Assembly (NCBI GenBank): GCA_029448655.1
Contig: JACCLO010000005.1
Span: 1,674,001 to 1,738,000, forward strand
From: Wolfiporia cocos
Taxonomy: Eukaryota; Basidiomycota; Agaricomycetes; Polyporales; Phaeolaceae
DNA: 64,000 nt
Direction: 5' to 3'
A program made the translations under genes and the position numbers. Position 1 is the first letter of the stretch. Each line of letters begins with the position of its first letter. Positions 57,476-64,000 of this stretch are shown in pieces. Below the pieces are notes generated by a model. The model ran no database searches. It saw only the letters and a list, made by a program, of their open reading frames with translations, and was not told the origin of the DNA.

Positions 57476-59676
57476 ATGGCGGATACACGTCAGAGAGCTA
57501 TCATTAAGGTATGACAAATTGTCTCTCGCCACGGGCAGATTTGAGAGCCCTGCAGGTCTTCCGCAAATACAGCCACTCTTTGGGGCCAGAGGCGCTTGAA
57601 TTTCTTGAGGAGATTCTAGATAAACATGAGATTTCGGATGAGGATGTAGAGCTCTCTATCGAATGGATAGCTAAAGAATACAACAAGCAAGATGGTACGT
57701 GCTCATGTGGCCTCGCCCTTCCCTGTTCTGACTCTGCAACAGACGCACAAATGAAAGTGTCCCTTGACGTGCTGCAGAGGGTATATGACGCGTTTCAAGA
57801 CGCAAATGACAGCCAAGAACAACGAGATCATGACTTACTTGATCCTGATAGCCACCTTCACATTATTGACGCGTTTGACATGCCTCAATGGCATTGGTCT
57901 CATGAAAGGAGCACATTTGAAAGGCACGTGCTGACTTCAATCATCAATTATGTATAATTAGTTGATACTTGTACCCAGAGCAGCAGGTCCATTGACTATT
58001 TCGGGCTCTGCAGATTCGCGAACCCTAGCCATGCGGGACCGCTTAAATATCATCAAGCAGACTGTCCTTCGGAATGACCACTTTTCCCCTTCAACATTGC
58101 CCTCTCGCGACCGAGAGCACCTATTGACAGTGCGCACACCCACCAGCATTTGACAGTGTATACCAACAGATGCACTTGTCTAGCTCAGGTCCACGAAACA
58201 ACTCCTCGGGCGGGCCGGAGAGCGGTTCCTGCTCTTCGGCATGCTATCCCACTCTAAGGAGGGAAAGCTATGCCTTGAGGACCAGGATGGCTCCGTAGAG
58301 CTCGATTTCTCGCAGCTGGTACAGCATATGTTCGCTTCTTGCCGAAAATTGGCTGTGCCTGACATTATACAGGACCAGCCAAGCGAAGGGTTGTTTACAG
58401 AGGGGTGTTTTGCACTTGTTGAAGGCGATTATACAGAAGACGCAACTCTTGTGGTCATCGCCATCGGTCACCCGCCTTGTGAGAGTCGTGAAGCAGCACG
58501 GTGAGTAGAATTCGCGTTAAGCGAATACATGACTTAGTGTTCTAGCTCTATATTCGGGCACATCGACTTCCTTGGCAAAGGTGCGACAACATTGTTGGAA
58601 GACGTGAGGATTGAGCCACTCTATGCCTCAAAGTCGCCTAATCACTTACTATTTCAGACTCAACTCGCGGCGCGTGTTCGCTTGGATTTGCCCGACCTGC
58701 GTTTCTTTGTCCTGTCTGATGTCTGGCTTGATCACCCAGACACTTTTCGTGGTCTGCGGAAAATGTTTGATAACTGCATAGAAAATAGCTTCATTCCGAA
58801 GGTGATAGTCCTGTGCGGCAACTTCAGTAGTCGTGGAGTGCCACAAGGGAATAGCAGGGAGGTCAGAAAATTACAAGGTAACCGCCTTAACACTGCTCAT
58901 TTGACCCGACTAAATCGGAAAATTGATATCCGTAGATGATCTGGAAACGCTAGCAGATCTCATTGCGTCGTACCCTCTGATCACGAGGACAACGCACTTC
59001 ATTCTTGTTCCCGGCCCCTTGGATGTGACAGCAAACTCCATCTTGCCCCGGAGGCCGCTGCTGTCAACGTTTGTATCTCGGCTGAAGTCAAAAGTGCCCA
59101 GGGTACACTTCGCGACGAACCCATGCCGCATCAAGTTTTGCGAGCAAGAAATCGTCATATTCAGGGAGAACCTGATGGCGAAAACGCTGCGAAATCTAGT
59201 TGGGGTCAAGCCAGATGTCAAGAACGACGATCTCAAAAGATATGTAGGTGGAGCTTGTAACTCGGTCTGACTCTGTTTCGCTCACTCCGCCAGCTTGTAC
59301 AATCTATACTGGACCAGAGTCATCTCGTCCCATTGACAATATCAATACAACCGGTCTTGGCTGACTACGATCATGCTCTTCGACTATACCCACTACCCAC
59401 GGCGGTACGTTCCTCATTCTCGTCTCATGACCTCAGTGTACTGATGGTGAACATATAGGTCGTTCTCGCTGACAAGTATGACCGGTATCAAATGACCTAT
59501 GAAGGATGCCACGTATTCAATCCAGGCAGTTTCGTTGGTAGCTCGTTCACGTTCGCTGCTTATACGCCCTCACGAAGAGAGTCGGAAGAATGGTGTGTTT
59601 CCTTACCAGCTAAATGCATAATCGTCGGTTAATGCTTACTGTCTGCAGTGTACTAGATATGGATTTTGAGGATTAA
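57476..59676 (+). CDS. DPB2: DNA polymerase epsilon subunit B
   Basis: Essential non-catalytic subunit of the leading-strand polymerase, linking it to the GINS/CMG helicase. Exon 1 encodes [11 protein letters not shown]; a GTATGA..CTGCAG intron leads to [20 protein letters not shown], the N-terminal helical domain. Further landmarks are [37 protein letters not shown] with the OB fold, [20 protein letters not shown], and the inactive phosphoesterase domain: [73 protein letters not shown] and [20 protein letters not shown]. It ends [11 protein letters not shown]. About 12 introns, about 540 residues. Confidence 0.93.
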
Positions 59677-60232
59677 TTTCCAGGAGCATTCATCAGCGCC
59701 TACGTTGTTAGTGCCAAGGGCAGATGTGTCATTTATGTTTACTGATATCCTGAGACCATATCATCTCCGTTCAATTTCGTTTTTGCAATTGTTGGTTGAT
59801 CGATCAACTCTTCACTAGCATCATCAGGGGATCCGACGCCTGCGTATTCCTCTTGCACTGCTGTTTTGTCCTGGCAAGGACCGATGCCAACGCCGCGTCG
59901 GGCTCGATCGTCGATCAATGCCATCATCGAATCGGCGTGGCACGTGGCGTCATGAGTTACCGAGTGCGTGCGTGCAAGGCCCGTCGAGTCTCCGCGTCCG
60001 AACACTGCCTCCAAGCGTCACTCGGCCAGGCTGTCTCCCTGCTCGCTTCGACAATAATATTTTGCCTCATGCTTGCGGGAGACCTCGCGTACTTCGCGTG
60101 AAGCTAACCCGACTCTATCTTTGGCACTCGTGTCGGCTCTTTCCAGAGGTCCGTACCAGAGAACGGGTGAGCCCCAGCGGAAACCTCGCGATTGTGCTGT
60201 GCTCTTGCTTCGAGGAGGCTGAACAGTACAAA
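59677..60232. other. Intergenic stretch, DPB2 to FMP27
   Basis: About 556 bp. The frame of the next gene stays open upstream to 59918, but that sequence is Arg/Ser/Pro-rich and precedes the expected membrane-anchored N terminus, so I leave it untranslated. Confidence 0.4.
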
Positions 60233-63200
60233 ATGCTCGTAGCCATGCTCTCTATCCTGCGGGCCCTTCTCCTCGCACATCCCGTGAATTCTTCGGCATG
60301 GGTCATACTGGTTCTTTGGGCTGTGCGCATTGTAACGCTGTCACTTGTCTTCAGAACATACCTGGGCCCAACAATTCTTAGACTCATCTCGAGGCGCCTC
60401 CGTGTGCGCAGTGTCAGTTTGCGCTCGATACGAGGGATATACTTCAGGGCTGGGAGTGGAACGTGGCGCATTGACCGGGTGGGCATATCTCATCATCGTC
60501 AATCTACTACCGCGGCTAGTCGGTTTTCGTTCAAAGTAGAAGGTCTCAGATTGGAGCTTACGAAAAAGGAGGATGACACGCTACTAAAGCCTTCCTTAAC
60601 TCGTAGGACTAGCAAGAAGGCGTCGTCGCTCACGGCCTCGCCATTAGCCCGTCGCGTGGGGACGGCTGTATGGGATGCGCTATGCATCCTCTACATTGCT
60701 CTGGACCCCTACTTGCGTCCTGTGATACGATGGGCGTTTGTATATGCTCTGCGCTTAGCCATCAGAGCTCTCCCCGCCTTAACGCAAGTCTTGGACTTCG
60801 AGCTCAACAATGCCGCGGTCACGTTCACCGCCATTCCTGGGATCGAACTGGCTGTGAAGCGCGCACAGATTCATACAAAGGTGTCACTTTCGTCGCTGGA
60901 GAGTGTCGTTAACCCTGCCAGTCTGGCGCGGCATCAGCGACATCAGCGCCACAAGCGTTTTGCTAGTGTGGCGGACTGGAACGCCAGACTAACGAACAGC
61001 GTGCGACGTACATGGGATCGAGCCTGGGGCGCTACCCAGGTTACCGCATCCCTATCTCTTGGCATCGACAACGTTTCTGGGACTGCAACTTCGATTGCCC
61101 TCAGTGATTTGCCTATACCCATTCCCACTGGTGAGATTCGCCCTCCTAAACTGGAGGGGAAAGCGCTCATCGCGGGCATGACATGATTACAGGCAATACC
61201 GCCTTCCTTGCTTTACCAGCAATACGATTTACTGCATCTGTTAAGATTGACCCACACCGTACGATAGAGCCACATAGTGTGGAGACCTCACTTCGTGTAG
61301 ACGCTGTTGACATCAATAGCAATGTTGTGCAACATTTGCTCAAGATTATCAAAACAGAAAAAAGGCATAATAACGTTGCTGCGCCCGCTGACGACGAGAA
61401 GCCAAGTTTTTTGTCACCAAGCGCTACATCTTCTCCTAGTCCAACGCTGACCCCACTCAATACGCGTTGCTTGACTTGGGGCTCTCCAATGTCACCAGGA
61501 TCACCTTTGATGGAGGCCTTGTCTTCGGTGAGGGTGATTTTGGATTCGTGCTTTGAGTTGTGCCGACTTAATCATCATGATTGCGTAGGCCTCTTCGCGT
61601 TTCCGTTGGACCACGAAATCAAGCCCAAGCGTGGATACTACCGCTCGAGATACTGCCGTGGGTGTATGGCAATGAATTACCGGAGCAATGACTGATATTT
61701 CGTGGACGTCAACAGGCGCACATTGCAATGCTGAAAGCTATCGATTTCCAAATCGGCAGGCTCACATTATCTCATTCTCCGCCACGTCTCGAAATGGACG
61801 TTGCCCAAACGTTCCAGGCCACAGTGCAGGACATACACTTCAGTGCAGGATTGAGCCATCCTGACACAAATCCCATGCACCGCGAATGGCTGGGGTCGAG
61901 AAGTGTCCCGAACGATGCGCTGTGTGCGGATGTCTATCGGATCAGTTTCACTACAGGACAGTCCAGCCTTGACAGGTCAGGCTCTGGAGTGTTAACAGAC
62001 CGCCTGCGTGTTGTATTGGCTGGGCCGCTCAAGATCGAGTCGGTAATATCTCAATGGCCTTCTCCGTGGTTCAAAAGCCCCTTGTTCCTTCGAGGCGACC
62101 CGAACGCACAGTTGCTGGCAATCTATGTCGACCTTGCGTCCATTCGTATAACGGAACGCCTTGACATACTGCACGCTCTATTGTCCCGGCAGAAGATGCC
62201 GACTGAGCGGAAAACCGAGACTAGATCGCTCCTTCCCTCTGTACTTTCCCCGATGCCGCGTTTTGCCATCACGGTAACCATTGGACCGGTGATCACCCGT
62301 CTCATATCGTCCAGCGTCGAAGACATTGAAGAGCCGTTTGCACTGGAAGCCCGGACCGAGGGATTTACGGCGTCGCTTTCGTCGCAATACCGGACAGTGC
62401 CTGACAGACATCTACGCCACACCTTGCACGATCACCTGGGATTGCAGATGGATTTCTCCCTTACATGCATGCTTCATCGTATTTTCGTGAGCGTGTGTTT
62501 CGGCTCAGATTTGAACAATCGGCGCCACTCTGTGTTGCCATCCGGAGTGTCGGACTACCCCGGAGAGGGCTTGTTTGCGCTTGACAATTTCCAAGTCTCA
62601 GGATACGGGAGCGCGTTTGGTGATATTACCGACAATGGACGGAGTGTTGTGACTTTGGACCTCCCTTCCCTATTCACCGACGTGCGCTGCTGTACTGACG
62701 CGATCTCGATCGAGTTGTGGCAACCGGATGTGATCAAGGCGATCATTCAAACAGTGTCCCTATTCGCAATTACACAGAAGACGGCCCCAGTCGCTCCTAA
62801 GGCTCCGCGTAATATTCTTGATGGCTTGCCATTTGGTCTGTCGATATCTTTCTCAGTCGGCCGGTTCGTTCTCTTCGTTACAACACCTGACCTCGCACCT
62901 GAAGAAGAACTGGGAATCACGCGTGGAATAGCGTCACACATGGGCATTTCCATTTCTTACTGTGCGGTTCATAGTAGACATTCCGAGCGGATCAATGACT
63001 TGCTACCCCGGAGCGAGAAACGCCTCCGCCTGTCGCTACCCACAGAATACATCGTCAAGGCCGTTGCTGGTACCACCGTGCCGCTTGCCACACCCAGCGT
63101 TCGCGTCATGTTTGGAATGGCACTATGGGACATTGCGCTTCGAGACGCCGTCGCCACCCGCTTCGCTGCGGATGACCCATATTGTCTCGCAGACAAGGAT

Positions 63201-64000
63201 GCGAATCTCGTGTCTCGGGAGTTCTTGCGAATCAAGGCGGCTGAGGTAGATGTCATCCTGTCCGGGATGCGCCCCGGTGGGTCATCCAGTCCAGAGTCAA
63301 AGGACGAACTACTAGTATCGATCAGCGTGCCTCGTATTCGGGGCACTCTGCGTCTAGCGCAGATCTACAACATTCTTCTTGCGATACAGACACTGAAGTC
63401 GCTCGCCCCTCCTCCGACAGAGTATCGTCCAGTCAAGAAGCCGCGTCGTGCAGAGGCCCCGCCCTTACTCTCCGTCAATGTGCAGTTCGATCTCAGCGAC
63501 TTGCAAATTCTATTCGTTTTCCCAACGCGGACAAAGATGTTCGCGCGCATATCGTACCTGCGTGCCCACATTGCACCTGACAAACAAGTTGCTGTGAAAT
63601 GGAGTAATGCCATCGTAGCGGTTTCGGGCATCGTGGTACGGGACGGTGTCAAGAGGGAGGAGTGGGACGAGCTCATCCGCTTGTCCGACTGGCGCGTCGA
63701 TGTCCCACTGGCTGTCGAGCCGCTTGCCATCACCGTTGAGGGGGATGGCGGGAGACTGAACATCCCGTACGACTTTGTCCTCGCGGACTTCATCCTGGAC
63801 GTCAATCTCACAGTCAAGAGCGCGCGTCATCTGGTACGCATGGTCTCCGCCGGTAGATACGAGGATCCACCGGTACCCGAAGCAGAGTCAGCTAAGATTG
63901 TGCCAAACACACGGATCAGAGTCCGCTGTCTTACCGTACAGGCAGCTGACGAGGACATTGAGTCTCGGCTGGGACTGATTTGGCGAACAGGATTTGAGGC
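60233..64000 (+). CDS. FMP27: FMP27/BLTP2 (Hobbit/SABRE) bridge-like lipid transfer protein, 5' part
   Basis: Very large tube-shaped protein that moves lipids at ER-plasma membrane and other contact sites. The ATG at 60233 gives an N-terminal anchor (VILVLWAVRIVTLSLVF) and the beta-groove start (VRSVSLRSIRGIYFRAGSGT, WRIDRVGI). The first intron is 61131-61192 (GTGAGA..TTACAG), joining IPIPTG to NTAFLALPAI. Two or three more lie between 61530 and 61720, then a single exon runs open to the window end. That exon has repeated beta-strand segments such as FAITVTIGPVITRLISSSVE, GLSISFSVGRFVLFVTTPDL, VSISVPRIRGTLRLAQIYNI and LSVNVQFDLSDLQILFVFP. About 1170 residues are present; homologues have 2500-3000, so the 3' part lies beyond 64000. 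Length and fold exclude Csf1. Confidence 0.85.

Noticed and set aside
59918..60232. Upstream in-frame extension of FMP27
   Set aside because: Sequence is low-complexity and precedes the expected N-terminal membrane anchor.
1..64000. Biosynthetic gene cluster, CRISPR array or transposon
   Set aside because: Enzymes present belong to unrelated housekeeping pathways; no spaced direct repeats, transposase, reverse transcriptase or terminal inverted repeats were seen.

Overview
This is nuclear DNA of a filamentous fungus, almost certainly a mushroom-forming basidiomycete (Agaricomycetes; a polypore-like species would fit, but that is a guess). The basis: genes are packed with a few hundred bases between them on both strands; most are cut by many 45-70 bp GT-AG introns with CTGAC/CTAAC-type branch points; single-copy eukaryotic housekeeping genes lie next to fungal marker genes (trifunctional HIS4, FEX fluoride exporter, Argonaute, DUF7704, BTB proteins). 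I saw no rRNA gene, convincing tRNA gene, CRISPR array, plasmid origin or intact transposon.

Layout. 1-5.4 kb is gene-poor and holds three related copies (about 13-648, 633-1100 and 3086-4220) of an unrecognised family; the third is a complete four-exon gene. 5.4-22.4 kb is dense housekeeping: RNA exonuclease REX3, AP-1 sigma adaptin, an unrecognised conserved gene with a possible 3-nt exon, NAD-isocitrate dehydrogenase subunit 1, a membrane alpha/beta hydrolase, an ACMSD-type amidohydrolase, a short-chain dehydrogenase, pyruvate dehydrogenase E1 beta and HIS4. 22.4-31.4 kb is sparser and centres on an Argonaute gene with all PIWI catalytic residues but an apparent AT-AC intron. 31.4-45.7 kb holds a Ca2+-regulated mitochondrial carrier (SAL1 type), a Tma17/Adc17-like protein, a large coiled-coil protein, a BTB protein, casein kinase 2 beta, ribosomal protein eL36 and a Tvp38/VTT membrane protein. 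46.9-64 kb holds FEX, 3-ketosphinganine reductase TSC10, a DUF7704 protein, COX18, ribosomal protein eL6, a pyrimidine 5'-nucleotidase, PHAF1/UPF0183, DNA polymerase epsilon subunit B and the 5' part of an FMP27/BLTP2 lipid-transfer gene that leaves the window.

How the genes relate. There is no operon or biosynthetic cluster; the order is that of an ordinary chromosome arm. Several genes serve mitochondria (IDH1, PDB1, SAL1, COX18). Many neighbours are head-to-head with 200-380 bp between start codons and so may share promoters (AP1S/hypothetical, IDH1/hydrolase, SDR/PDB1, coiled-coil/BTB, FEX/TSC10, eL6/nucleotidase, PHAF1/DPB2). All gene models were assembled by eye from splice signals and reading frames; exon borders I checked base by base are stated in the entries, the others are approximate.
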